A DNA stretch of 64,000 nt from Dactylorhiza incarnata (taxonomy: Eukaryota > Streptophyta > Magnoliopsida > Asparagales > Orchidaceae), in NCBI GenBank assembly GCA_033032865.1, contig JAWHQI010000277.1, forward strand, positions 3,218,501 through 3,282,500, read 5' to 3'. Position numbers and translations under genes: made by a program. This document shows, one piece after another, positions 32,575 to 43,929 of the stretch. The notes under the pieces are model-generated. The model was not told the origin of the DNA and searched no databases. It was given only the letters and a program-made list of their open reading frames with translations. Every line of letters starts with the position of its first letter. Position 1 is the first letter of the stretch.

Positions 32575-35500
32575 TCAAATACATATAAAAAATCGTGCGG
32601 GTGATTGATGTGTATTTGGAAGGCTGGATTTTCACCCGTGTATGAACAGTACTGATGGAGTAACGTACCTAAATATCTCTCCCCTCTTCTACCTCTTTGA
32701 ACTATTTTTCTTTTAGGGATCACTGACTTATTTGTACATCATAGAAGGCTATTCATAATACGTACAAAATCATGCGGGTGAACATTAGCCTTCCAAATAC
32801 ACATAAAAATAGTGCGTGTGATTGATGTGTATTTGGAAGGCTGGATTTTCACCCGCACATGAACAGTGTTGTTCGAATAACGTACCTAAATATCTCTCCC
32901 ATCTTCTATCTGTTTGAACTCTTTTTCTTTCAGGGTGCTCTGACTTATTTGTACATCATAGAAGGCTATTTATAACACATAAAAAATCGTGCGGGTGAAC
33001 ATCCAGCCTTCCAAACACACATAAAAAATTGTGCGGGTGATTGATGTGTATTTGGAAGGCTGGATTTTCACCCGCACATGAACAGTGTTGTTCGAATAAC
33101 GTACCTAAATATCTCTCCCATCTTCTACCTGTTTGAACTCTTTTTCTTTCAGGGTGCTCTGACTTATTTGTACATCATAGAAGGCTATTTATAACACATA
33201 AAAAATCGTGCGGGTGAACATCCAGTCTTCCAAACACACATAAAAAATTGTGCGGGTGATTGATGTGTATTTGGAAGGCTGGATTTTCACCCGCACATGA
33301 ACAGTGTTGTTCGAATAACGTACCTAAATATCTCTCCCCTCTTCTACCTGTTTGAACTCTTTTTCTTTCAGGGTGCTCTGACTTATTTGTACATCATAGA
33401 AGGCTATTTATAACACATAAAAAATCGTGCGGGTGAACATCCAGCCTTCCAAACACACATAAAAAATCATGCTGGTGATTGATGTGTATTTGGAAGGCTG
33501 GATTTTCACCCGCACATGAACAGTGTTGTTCGAATAACGTACCTAAATATCTCTCCCCTCTTCTACCTGTTTGAACTCTTTTTCTTTCAGGGTGCTCTGA
33601 CTTATTTGTACATCATAGAAGGCTATTTATAACACATAAAAAATCGTGCGGGTGAACATCCAGCCTTCCAAACACACATAAAAATTGTGTGGGTGATTGA
33701 TGTGTATTTGGAAGGCTGGATTTTCACCCGCACATGAACAGTGTTGTTCGAATAACGTACCTAAATATCTCTCCCCTCTTCTACCTGTTTGAACTCTTTT
33801 TCTTTCAGGGTGCTCTGACTTATTTGTACATCATAGAAGGCTATTTATAACACATAAAAAATCGTGCGGGTGAACATCCAGCCTTCCAAACACACATAAA
33901 AAATCATGCTGGTGATTGATGTGTATTTGGAAGGCTGGATTTTCACCCGCACATGAACAGTGTTGTTCGAATAACATACCTAAATATCTCTCCCCTCTTC
34001 TACCTGTTTGAACTCTTTTTCTTTTAGGGATCTCTGACTTATTTGTACATCATAGAAGGCTATTTATAATACATATAAAATCATGCGGGTGAACATTAGC
34101 CTTCCAAATACACATAAAAAATAGTGCGGGTGATTGATGTGTATTTGGAAGGCTGGATTTTCACTCGCACATGAACAGTGTTGTTCGAATAACGTACCTA
34201 AATATCTCTCCCCTCTTCTACCTGTTTGAACTCTTTTTCTTTTAGGGTGCTCTGACGAAAAAGGGGCCCGATACTGAAACTAGAGGAGCAACCTGTTGGT
34301 TCACCAAACCCCGACCCAGCGTCACACGTTCTCCAGGTTCGAAGGGATCCAGTGCCCAACTACCGACTCCTCCCGGAATTGCGTTATCGGAGCCGAGCCA
34401 GGAATAGCCGTTAGTGGACACCTACCACTTTTCACTGGTGAGAGAGGCCCTCTTTAAGACTTTCATCAAAGATGTTCACAGGGGACAGAAAGACTCGGTC
34501 ATAGGAACTTAGACCACCTACGCGCTGGTAAACAAAAACCACCACCTCGACTGGACGAACGAATCAGGCCGCCCGAATGAACACGCCAAAACACCAGCTT
34601 CCCCCCCCCCCCCCCCCCCCCCCCCCCAAAGGGGAGACCCGCAGCTTACTGCTCACGAAAACATCCGATCTTCTGGTGTAAAGGTAGACTTTATCTACCC
34701 TAAGCGTATCTTTCTGATCTCCTTCTATTCATCATCTTTTTGGCGGATATGCGAAATCAGTCGAGCGACTTACGTCCCGTGTCAAAATGCACTTTTGCAG
34801 CCGACTTTTCTCAATAGACTCATAGAAGACTATTTATAACACATAAAAAATTGTGCGGGTGAAACTCCAGCCTTCCAAATACACATAGAAAATCGTGCTG
34901 GTGATTGATGTGTATTTGAAAGGCTGGATTTTCACCTGTGCATGAACAGTGCTGTGGGAGTAACGTACCTAAATATTTCTCCCCTCTTCTACCTATTTGA
35001 ACTCTTTTTCTTTTAGGGAGCTCAGACTTATTTGTACATCATAGAAGGCTATTTATAACACATTAGAAACCGTGCGGGTGAACATCCAGCCTTCCAAATA
35101 CTTATAAAAAATCGCGCGGGTGATTGATGTATATTTGGAAGGCTGGATTTTCACCTGCACATGAACAGTGCTGTTCGAATAACGTAACTAAATATCTCTC
35201 CCCTCTTCTACCTGTTTGAGCTCTTTTTCTTTTAGGAGGCTCTGACGTATTTGGACATCATAGAAGGCTATTTATAACACATAAAAAATCGTGCGGGTGA
35301 ACATCCAGCCTTCCAAATACACATAAAAAGTCGTGCGGGTGATTGATGTGTATTTGGAAGGCTGGATTTTCACCCGCGCATGAACAGTGCTGTGGGAGTA
35401 ACGTACCTAAATATTTCTCCCCTCTTCTTATACCTATTTGAACTCTTCTTCTTTTAGGGAGCTCAGGCTTATTTGTACATCATAGAAGACTATTTATAAC

Positions 35501-35770
35501 ACAAAAAATCATGCGGGTGAACGTCCAGCCTTCCAAATACTTATAATAAATCGTGCGGGTGATTGATGTATATTTGGAAGGCTGGATTTCACCTGCGCAT
35601 GAACAGTGTTGTGCGGGTAACGTACCTAAATATCTCTCCTCTCTTCTACCTGTTTGAACTCTTTTTTGTTTATGGTCGGAGCTCTGGCTTATTTATACAT
35701 CATAGAAGGCTATTTATAACACTTGAATATATGTACACACCAAAACTATATTTGTACCCCGACAGACTAT
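32575..35770. repeat. ~218-bp hairpin-forming tandem array upstream of the PPR gene (~12 units)
   Basis: ggaaggctggattttcaccc recurs every 217-220 bases at about 32618, 32836, 33055, 33273, 33493, 33711, 33928, 34149, then 34919, 35136, 35356 and 35576. Each unit has 34-base inverted arms, from gtgcgggtgaacatccagcc to ggctggattttcacccgcac, with only about two mismatches. Each also has a TATA-like ctatttataaca. The array begins five bases from the likely PPR start codon and so occupies its promoter and 5' leader. It is interrupted at 34257..34819. Confidence 0.92.
34257..34819. other. Insertion in the array, probable organellar (mitochondrial-like) DNA
   Basis: About 563 bases unlike anything else in the window: balanced GC, no repeats, phrases such as ccgactcctcccggaattgc and agcgacttacgtcccgtgtc, and one long C run at about 34605-34627. 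It replaces about ten bases of a repeat unit (ttatttgtaca lost) and has no terminal repeats or target duplication, as in end-joining capture of organelle DNA. Mitochondrial origin is my impression of style, not a match I can prove. Confidence 0.4.
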
Positions 35771-36057
35771 TTATACTCCAATGTATGAACTTTTAAAGGG
35801 TGTTGTTACATTTTTCTTACTTAATAAGATTTGGCATATTTGAAGAACCCAAATGATGGAATGACGCCAGTATACCGAATGTGAACAATATGGTTGAGGT
35901 CGCAGCAGGCCCCCATTGTTGGAACATGGTCAGATCCAACACCCATGTCTAAGACACCATCGTCGATGTTCCTCTATGTCGACCTTACTATACGTCGAGG
36001 AAGGTGGTGCCCTAACTATCCTGTCCTTCTATGCATCTAGATGCACATGTTGGAATA
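35771..36057. other. No gene recognised
   Basis: Spacer between the 218-bp array and the GA tract, without recognisable content. Confidence 0.3.
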
Positions 36058-36116
36058 AGAGAGAGAGAGAGAGGTAGATGAACCGACAGAGAGAGAGAGA
36101 GAGAGAGGTAGATGGA

Positions 36117-36160
<44 letters not shown>
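36058..36160. repeat. (GA)n microsatellite
   Basis: Three GA runs separated by ggtagatgaaccgaca and ggtagatggacaaa. The Ser/Leu frame on minus is an artefact. Confidence 0.9.
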
Positions 36161-36163
<3 letters not shown>

Positions 36164-37008
36164 GATGGAAACGTCGGGCGGGCGAGATTGCGGGAAAGGG
36201 GATGCTATTGAGGGAGAAAGGGCGAGCGAGACTCCTGGAAGGGTGGTGGGTACGAATATTCAATTTTAAGTTTAAAAAATAGATGTTTTAAAATTAGTTA
36301 TGGTGTGTAAATAGCGTAATCTAGTGTACAAATAATATCACCCTTCTTTTTATGGACTTCTTTTCTCCCTCAATACAACCTAGGGTTGCTACTGATCGAA
36401 TTGCAAAAAATCTCAACTTATGTCTTCCAAATAGACGCACCGGAGAAGGAAAAATACGTTATCTAGCAACTATGTTGACAATTTTTTTAGGCGCATTCCA
36501 TTTTCCCATAAGGATTGTAATTTCCGGTCTCATTTTACAATTTTCGATTGGATTTTCATCGAATCAAATCGGATTTTCATTAAAATGTAGGATTCATCAA
36601 CGTAGCTGCTATATGTCGTCTTTTTTTTCTTCGTTGAAATAATTTGCAAGAATGAAGTTGAGCTTTTCACAACCCATCATCATCGGTAAGTCGTCTCCTT
36701 CGTCGGGAGAAATAAGTCGAGGAACAAAAAATTAAAGTTGACTTCAAAACTATTCAGGAAACTTATTTTTTATGTTAGATAACTGTATTCCAAGAACGAA
36801 AAACTTGGAAAAATATGTTCAGTTGTTCTACACCTCAATAAATCATGGAAGAAAAAGTTCAGCGAAATTAAAATTTCTTTGAATCATTTTCTATCAAAGG
36901 AAAAATGTCTTCTTCTTTTTTACTAGTGCGTCAATTTGCAACCCAGCAACAACTGCTAGGTCATTGTTCTTTTTATTCGCCCTCAAATTATTGTTTTATA
37001 GTTTACGG
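36161..37008. other. No gene recognised
   Basis: AT-rich DNA. A 96-codon plus frame at 36352..36642 has no family features. Confidence 0.3.
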
Positions 37009-37171
37009 CTTCGTTTGGCGTGGCAGTGGCGGTCATGATAGCGGTGGTTATGAATCATCGTTCGCGAACACTCGACCTCGGTAAGGAACTTCATCCACTT
37101 TTATTTTAAAAATTAGTAATCTTTTCTTGGTGGCGGTCATAACCACTGTCATGCCAGACATACATTATATG

Positions 37172-38004
37172 TGTTGGGCTAGAGAGCATGCAAGCCCGAC
37201 CAGAGCAGCTGCAAATTAGTCTGAGAAAGTACTTTCACGACCGCTTAGCGGTATACCGATACACAACCAAAACACAACACAAAATAACAACAATAAATGT
37301 GACACATAGATTTAACCTGGAAACCCAATAGGGTGAAAACCACGGGACGATCGGAGTCCAACCCGGAAAGCCGCCACTAATAATATGTAAAACAAATAGG
37401 CAACAAAGCTTTCCCTCCTCGATCCACACAGGATCTTCACCAACTTCTCACCACACAATAATATACAATAAACAGTAGCAAAAAATTGCAAGTTACCGAC
37501 AGTGACGGACGAGACGAATTACACAAATCCTCTCCAAGATGCCTCTTCGAATCCTTGCCCAAGTCTGCTTCAGATCCAATCTGTGTGGACGAAGTATTCC
37601 TTGTCAACGTCGCAGAGACGTCTGAAAGCTCTCCCCAAAATAAGACGCTTGCCACAAAGGCCTCTCTAGAAACTCTTTCAATGCTTGAGATGGTAGAGAA
37701 GTTGATGTCTTACCCCTCCTCCTTCATGCCTATTTATAAGGCTAAAACCAAGGGGTAGATGGTGGTAGATAGCATGTGAAGGAAGCTTCCTTGAAGCTTC
37801 CATGAAGTTTCCATGATGCTTCCCTCAGTCAAAGAACACATGTCGAATAATATGAAGCTTCCTTTGGCCACCTTCCTAGAAGCTTCCTTTAAGAGCACAT
37901 GTTGACTTCTCTTCTTTCAAAGAAGCTTTCTTCAAGAGCATATGCCAATTTCATATTCAAAGATGACTAGCCTCTTTTCACACTTAGTAGAAAATACCTC
38001 ATCA
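37172..38004 (-). repeat. Element C 3' LTR with GAAGCTTC cluster
   Basis: 833 bases. The TATA box is TATTTATA on plus at 37731..37738. Upstream on minus (37775-37930) lie four GAAGCTTC palindromes and several near copies (ggaagcttcc, ctagaagcttcc, agaagctttc). GAAnnTTC is the heat-shock element core. The right LTR repeats the pattern. Confidence 0.8.
37731..37738 (-). promoter_or_regulatory. Putative TATA box of element C 3' LTR
   Basis: gcctatttataaggc on plus. The matching box in the 5' LTR remnant is near 42942..42949. Confidence 0.55.
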
Positions 38005-38765
38005 AATCTCCCCCTTTTCGACTAAGTGAAAAATATGTCCTTCTAATAATCTTCATTTGGTAAGACCTTCATGTAAGACCCCCTCCCAAATCGACGGTCC
38101 GACCGGGGGATCTTATCGCACACCACCCTTTCAGCACGACGCCGAAGCGATCCTGAAGGATGAAAGTACTAGCTTTTCCAACTCCCTTCCTTGAACACTC
38201 CGTTGTCACGCCTATGGATGATGTTAAGCGAAAGTCACTGCACACCAACAGAGTAGGTAAGCAGTATTCTAGCGGAAGACATCACCAAAGAGTGCACTTT
38301 ATAGCACTTAGTGGAAGACGTAGTATTATAGCGGAAGAATAATTATCACAGAAAACTCAAACTCAAGACCTGTATGGATAATTGCAATATCTCCGCCGCA
38401 TTTAGTCCTGACGTAGCCTGCTCCGTGGCTTCATCCATACATGGGTGTTGTCTCTCACCCGCACATGTTACCTGTGCTAAAGATAAGTTATTAGAACTAC
38501 GAACAGAATCTAACCCCTTCTAACAACATACATAATATAACATTTATAAGGGAGGGGATATCTGGACTCTTGTTGGGCCGAGACAGTCTTCCCACGACCA
38601 CCGCCTACGTACTCTGTATCATCCTGCATACGGTCTCAGACCCACGTGGTTCAATTAGTTTCACACGGGTTGCCCTCCCAGACCGTCCGTTGTGCGGGTT
38701 GCCTTAGAGTAAAACTCATCGGCCAACCGACATTCTCCCAAGGCACGTTTTCCGAAGACACATTT

Positions 38766-39115
38766 AATTCCGGTAGGAATATTTCTCGAAGGCACAATAT
38801 ATTCCTGTAGGAATATTTCTGGAAGGCACAATATATTCCCTAAGGAACATATATCGAAGGCACAATACATTCCCGTAGGAATATTTCTGGAAAGCACAAT
38901 ATATTCCCGAAGGAACATATATCGGAGGCACAATATATTCCCGTAGGAATATTTCTGGAAGACACAATATATTCTTGTAGGAATATTTCTGGAAAGCACA
39001 ATATATTCTCGAAGGAACATATATCGGAGGCACAATATATTCCCGTAGGAATATTTCTCAAATGCACAATATATTCCCGTAGGAATATTTCTCGAAAGCA
39101 CAGTATATTCCCGTC
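38766..39115. repeat. ~34-bp AT-rich palindromic minisatellite (~11 units)
   Basis: Units repeat gcacaatatattcccgtagg and aatatttctggaag, with a variant gaaggaacatatatcgg. The core ATATTCC-CGTA-GGAATAT is a perfect palindrome. Tyr/Cys-rich minus frames are artefacts. Confidence 0.88.
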
Positions 39116-39119
39116 AAAT

Positions 39120-40740
39120 CTAAATTACAGTCAAATACAAGAACAAAATCTCAAAACATTGATTTGTCTGCGCTGCTCTACAAGCGGCGGCCAGTTTGGC
39201 ATTATTTAGGGTTGACTCTGAAGCGATGCCACATCTCCACGTCAACTCTAAATTATAGGGAATAATGAAGGAAAAACCAAAACATCGATCTGTCCGCTCT
39301 GCTCTACAAGTGGCGGCAAGTCCGGCACTATTTAGGGTTAACTTTGAAGGAATGCCCCATCTCCACGTCAACTCTAAATTATAGGCAATAAAGAAGGAAA
39401 AGCCAAAGCATTGATCTATCTGCTCTGCTCTACAAGCGGCAGCCAGTTCGACATTATTTAGGGTTGACTCTGAAGGGACGCCCCATCTTCATATCAACTC
39501 TAAATTATAGGCAATAAAGAAGGAAAAGCCAAAACATCGATCTGTCCGCTCTGCTCTACAAGCAGCGGCCAGTTCAACACTATTTAGGGTTGACTCTGAA
39601 AGGATGCCCCATCTTCACGTCAACTCTAAATTATAGGCAATAAAGAAGGAAAAGCCAAAACATTGACCTGTCCGCTCTGCTCTACAAGTGGCGGCCAGTT
39701 CGGCACGATTTAGGGTTGACTCTGAAGGAATGTCCCATCTCCACGTCAACTCTAAATTATAGACAATAAAGAAGAAAAAGCCAAAACATCGATCTATCCG
39801 CTCTATTCTGCAAGCGGCTACTAGTTTGACATTATTTAGGGTTGACTCTGAAGGGATGCCCCATCTTCACGTCAACTCTAAATTATAGGCAATAAAGAAG
39901 GAAAAGCCAAAACATCGATCTGTCCGCTCTGCTCTACAAGCGGCGACCAGTTCGACACTATTTAGGGTTGACTCTGAAGGAATGCTCCATCTTCACGTCA
40001 ACTCTAAATTTAGGCAATACTGAAATAAAGTATAGTAACAGAAATACTGAAACAAGGTACAATAATAAAAAATACTTAAATAAAGCCAAACATCGATCTG
40101 TCCGCTCTGCTCTACAAGCGGCGGCCAATTCGGTACTATTTAGGGTTGACCCTGAAGGAATGTCTCATCTTCACGTCAACTCTAAATTTAGGCAATACTG
40201 AAATAAAGTATAGTAACTGAAATACTGAATAAGGTACAGTAATAAAAAATATAGAAGTAAAGCCAAACATCGATCTGTCCACTCTGCTCTACAAGCAGCG
40301 GCCAGTTCAGTACTATTTAGGGTTGACCCTGAAGGAATGTCTCATCTTCACGTCAACTCTAAATTTAGGCAATAATGAAATAAAGTACAGTAACTGAAAT
40401 AAGGTACAGTAATCAAAAATACTGAAATAAAGCCGAACATCGATTTGTCTGCTCTGCTCTACAAGTGAAGGTCAGTATGTTACTATTTAGGGCTGACCCT
40501 GAAAGAATGTCTCATCTTCACGTCAACTCTAAATTTAGGCAATACTGAAATAAAGTATAGTAACTGAAATACTGAAATAAGGTACAGTAATCAAAAATAC
40601 TGAAATAAAGCCAACCATCGATCTGTCCGCTCTGCTTTACACGCGGCGGCCAGTTCGGTACTATTTAGGGTTGACCCTGAAAGAATGTCTCATCTTCACG
40701 TCCACTCTAAATTATAGGCAATAATGAAATAAAGCATAGA
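39120..40740. repeat. 126- to 177-bp tandem array (~11-12 units)
   Basis: catcgatctgtccgctctgc recurs at about 39288, 39408, 39535, 39663, 39788, 39915, 40090, 40268, 40440 and 40617. The period is near 126 bases at first, then 172-178 after a gaaataaagtacagtaactg insertion spread. Inside each unit atttagggttgac and gtcaactctaaat form an inverted pair. Confidence 0.88.
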
Positions 40741-41366
40741 AATGAACTGGACTAGTACGAGACTGGAGTGGTACTGAAAATGAACTGAACGAAAGGTACT
40801 GAAACTGAAAGAAGCGGGACCAGTACGAGACTGGAGTAAAAGAAAGTGCAATAGAATAAAAGGGTTAGTAGTCCTTCACTCCATTTATAGGAGGCTTCAG
40901 TTCCATCTCTGTTCATAGGAGGAAAGTTCTGTTCTATCTCCGTTCCCAGGAGGCTTCTCCGTTCCAAGGAGGCAACTCTGTTCACAGGAGTCTTTTCCAA
41001 TTTCTATCTCTTAATTTTGGTCTGACCTTGGGTTTTAATTGCAACCTTTAAGCATGACTTAGGCGGATTTGAGGAACGTTATTATGAGTTCCATAATTTC
41101 TCCAAAAAGATGCGACTTCCAATGTCTGAGCATTATTCTAATCGCAGCTCGACGATTTGTCTTCCTCGATTAAGCTCATAATTTTTATATTAAAAATAAG
41201 CCCACCAATCACCAAATCCACTGTTATTTAGAGATTTTTTCAGATTTTTATGACAGAGTTAAAAGCCCCTGATATTATTAAACTAGTACTTTCTACATCA
41301 TTTAAATCTTTAAAAATATCAAAACTTCATAATAAAATCTGAATATTTTTTTTCCAGGGTGTCACA

Positions 41367-41962
41367 TAATCTAATACACATCATATAAAAATTTGAGCCA
41401 TGTGGGTCATGAAAATCTCCCCCTGGAATTTTTCCATGTAAAGAAATAAGCTTGATTAATTCATTAAATTATCACGATGACTTCTGAAAATTTTCAAATA
41501 ATTACCACAGGTGTACATGGGCTTTGGGAACATCCCATAGTTTTTCCATAATTTTCTAATCTCATTTGGTTCCCCTGATAATTCAAAAACCCAAAATATC
41601 ATAGTATTTTAATTATTACAAATACTAAACCATGACAAAAAAATCTGAAATTTTTACTGGAGATACTCCTCATTGATATGCACAACTTTCATGTTCACCA
41701 CTTTTCTATTAGGGCCATATATCTCCCTCCAAAAATTAAATACAAAAATTTGATTATAATATTATAAAACTTATAAAATTATAATTTCTGTTAAAAAAAA
41801 CTCCCCGCCGCCTGTACCAAGCCGCCCCTTACTTGTTGGGTTTTCTATATATCATATGTAGACAGCATATCATATATGCGCAGCGGAAGAAACAACAAGG
41901 ACAACCCTAAACAGTTCAAGGAACTTGCTATTTCATGAATCAAGAAATAAGAAAAACAGCAC
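41367..41962. other. Interior of element C, nothing coding
   Basis: AT-rich. It has a second polypurine-like aaatctccccctgg near 41425 and a tgttgggttttctatat segment near 41838 that resembles an LTR start. Confidence 0.3.
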
Positions 41963-42814
41963 TGTTGAAACCCGAGAACTGGTCTCGACGTTCGAAAGGG
42001 AGATGCAGCTAACCCTTACTTGACCCGAGAGAAACCCTTGACCAGTCACTAAGAACCGCTGAACCCAACCCTTGGAATATTTCTAAGTCCACAAACTGAC
42101 CCCTTCAGCTGCAGCGTGGAGGTCCCACCGCATACCCAGAAGCTCTCAAGAAACTTCCCCTCCCAAGCCAATGCTGAGCCTGGGCACCTTGGAGGGCACT
42201 AAGGATTACCTCACCATCCACCTTCAATGACAGGAGGAGGGGAGGGGTAGTGCTTGCTCACAACACACACGCGAGGGAGGGGGGTTACCAACATCCCTTC
42301 CCAAGGTGCCCATGGGCGTCTATTTATAGACTTCCTTAAAATTGGGCTGCGGGTAGCCAAAAATTTACTATCCACAGACCAACAACCAACCCGAACGACC
42401 GAAAAATGAGGGGGGCGAGTGGAGCTCGAGATATCCACTCCCCCCTTGCCGGGGGTCGGGTGAGTGGACCAAGGCCCACCACCCGAATTGGGCGAGTGGG
42501 CCTCATGGTCCACTCAGCGAACCGGGCGAGTGGACCATAGGTCCACTCGCCCAGTTGCCCGAGGCGAGTGGACCTCTGGTCCACTCGCCCAGGTGCCCGG
42601 GGCAAGTGGACCTATGGTCCACTCGCCCCAGGCGTGTGGGCGAGTGGACCTATGGTCCACTCGCCCCTTCCCTCGGCGAACCGGGCGAGTGGACCATAGG
42701 TCCACTCGCCCAGTTGCCCGAGGCGAGTGGACCTCTGGTCCACTCGCCCAGGTGCCCGGGGCGAGTGGACCTATGGTCCACTCGCCCCAGGCGTGTGGGC
42801 GAGTGGACCTATGG
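41963..42814 (-). mobile_element. Truncated gypsy LTR E3 (E family)
   Basis: Starts TGTTGAAACCCGAG and follows the E4 LTR in order (gatgcagctaacccttactt, gaggtcccaccgcatac, tctatttatagac). It then has palindromes with arms GGCGAGTGGACC and GGTCCACTCGCC. It stops abruptly inside a palindrome at about 42814, fused to the element C LTR. The remaining E3 end is gone. Confidence 0.85.
42520..42814. repeat. Palindrome cluster in E3 U3
   Basis: About nine stem-loops built on cgagtggacc and ggtccactcg, with a larger ~125-base repeat of the group. Same framework as E2/E4 but a different inner sequence. Confidence 0.88.
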
Positions 42815-43193
42815 TCAACGTCACAGAGACGTCTGAAAGCTCTCCCCAAAATAAGACGCTTGCCACAAAGGCCTCTCTAGAAACTCTTTCAATGCTTGAG
42901 ATGGTAGAGAAGTTGATGTCTTACCCCTCCTCCTTCATGTCTATTTATAAGGCTAAAACCAAGGGGTAGATGGTGGTAGATAGCATGTGGAGGAAGCTTC
43001 CATGATGCTTCCCTCCGTCAAAGAACACATGTCGAATAATATGAAGCTTCCTTTGGCCACCTTCCTAGAAGCTTCCTTTAAGAGCGCATATTGACTTCTC
43101 CTCTTTCCAGGAAGCTTCCTTCAAGAGCATATGCTAATTTCATAGTCAAAGACGGCTAACCTCTTTTCACACTTAGAAGAAAATACCTCATCA
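42815..43193 (-). repeat. Element C 5' LTR remnant
   Basis: Matches 37604..38004 closely, apart from the loss of a ~24-base GAAGCTTCC-containing piece. Followed by the target duplication ATATG. Confidence 0.85.
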
Positions 43194-43254
43194 ATATGAT
43201 GGTGACATTTTTTCCCAAACTCACCAGGGCAAATAAGTCATGCCAAACAGAGCC

Positions 43255-43929
43255 CAAGTCTAAATGTTTCGTTTTTCCAATAGGATTTCATTATTTTCAG
43301 TCAGATTTTATAATTTCCAAACATATTTTCTTTTAATCTAGTCGGATTTTCATTGAAATATTGAATTCGTCAATGCAGCTCTTAAAGATCAAATTTGGCT
43401 ATATACAAACCAAAATGCATTGATTTTTAGGTCATATTAATATTAAGTGGCTATATACAAACAAAAAAAACAATTGTTTTAGGTCATCTAAAAAGAATAT
43501 TTGCAAATCAAACAAATACATAAAAAGAATTCACTCTCCCCTCCCTCATTCCACACCCTCCTTTTCCGATGAAGAACCTACCTGATTCCTTTTCTGGCGC
43601 CCTGCCGAAGCGTCAATGGCCTCTCTTCTGATGCTTATCTCTTGAAAAAAATCACGAATTTCATCAATGGAGGACGCGTCTTCGTCGACGTTGGTTGAGC
43701 AAATGGTCTTGACTGTCTCATAAGCGGTTGTGAAGCCTTTAAAACTAGCAGCGGATGGGACTATGTGATATGAACATTTTCTTAGTAAAAAGTCAGAGAC
43801 TTCGCTCCGACGTGAAAAATCTCAATTTCAAGAACACACTGTGAGTCTGTGACCTCTGTCAAGAGGCGATCTTGATAGGGTTCCCGTAAAATCCAAATAA
43901 GTCAAGCCGTGGTTCATAGCCCGCAATCT
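43255..43929. other. No gene recognised
   Basis: AT-rich flank right of the split MITE. No frame or repeat stands out. Confidence 0.3.

Larger units (their letters stand above)
38072..41366 (-). mobile_element. Nested LTR-like segment with tandem arrays (TGTGACACCC type)
   Basis: On minus it starts TGTGACACCCTGG (at 41366) and ends GGGGGTCTTACA (at 38072), termini typical of plant gypsy LTRs. A TATA-like ccatttatagg lies near 40880. No target duplication could be matched (cttca on the left, taatc on the right), so it may be a rearranged solo LTR. Confidence 0.4.
37172..43193 (-). mobile_element. LTR retrotransposon C, non-coding, invaded and partly deleted
   Basis: Flanked by ATATG at 37167..37171 and 43194..43198. 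On minus it begins TGATGAGGTATTTTC and ends CCCAACA. The 3' LTR is 37172..38004, with polypurine tract aaaagggggagatt (minus) at 38005..38018. The 5' LTR survives only as 42815..43193. The interior has no coding sequence; it holds a nested LTR-like segment with arrays (38072..41366) and a truncated gypsy LTR (41963..42814). The superfamily is uncertain, probably copia. Confidence 0.8.
37009..43254. mobile_element. Tourist-like (PIF/Harbinger) MITE split by element C
   Basis: The left end ggcttcgtttggcgtggc (37009) and the reversed right end ggctctgtttggcatgac (ending ~43254) are inverted copies of the GGCTCCGTTTGG terminus seen in the intact MITE at 58143. Once element C (37172..43193) is removed, the MITE is about 220 bases. 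The interior also has inverted gtggcggtcat/atgaccgcc-like arms. The TSD was not resolved. Confidence 0.5.

Noticed and set aside
32571..32723. N-terminal 51-codon extension of the PPR protein
   Set aside because: The sequence is the first unit of the ~218-bp array, not PPR-like. ATG 32570 is the better start.
36012..36263. Ser/Leu-repeat frame resembling a transmembrane protein
   Set aside because: Translation of a GA microsatellite.
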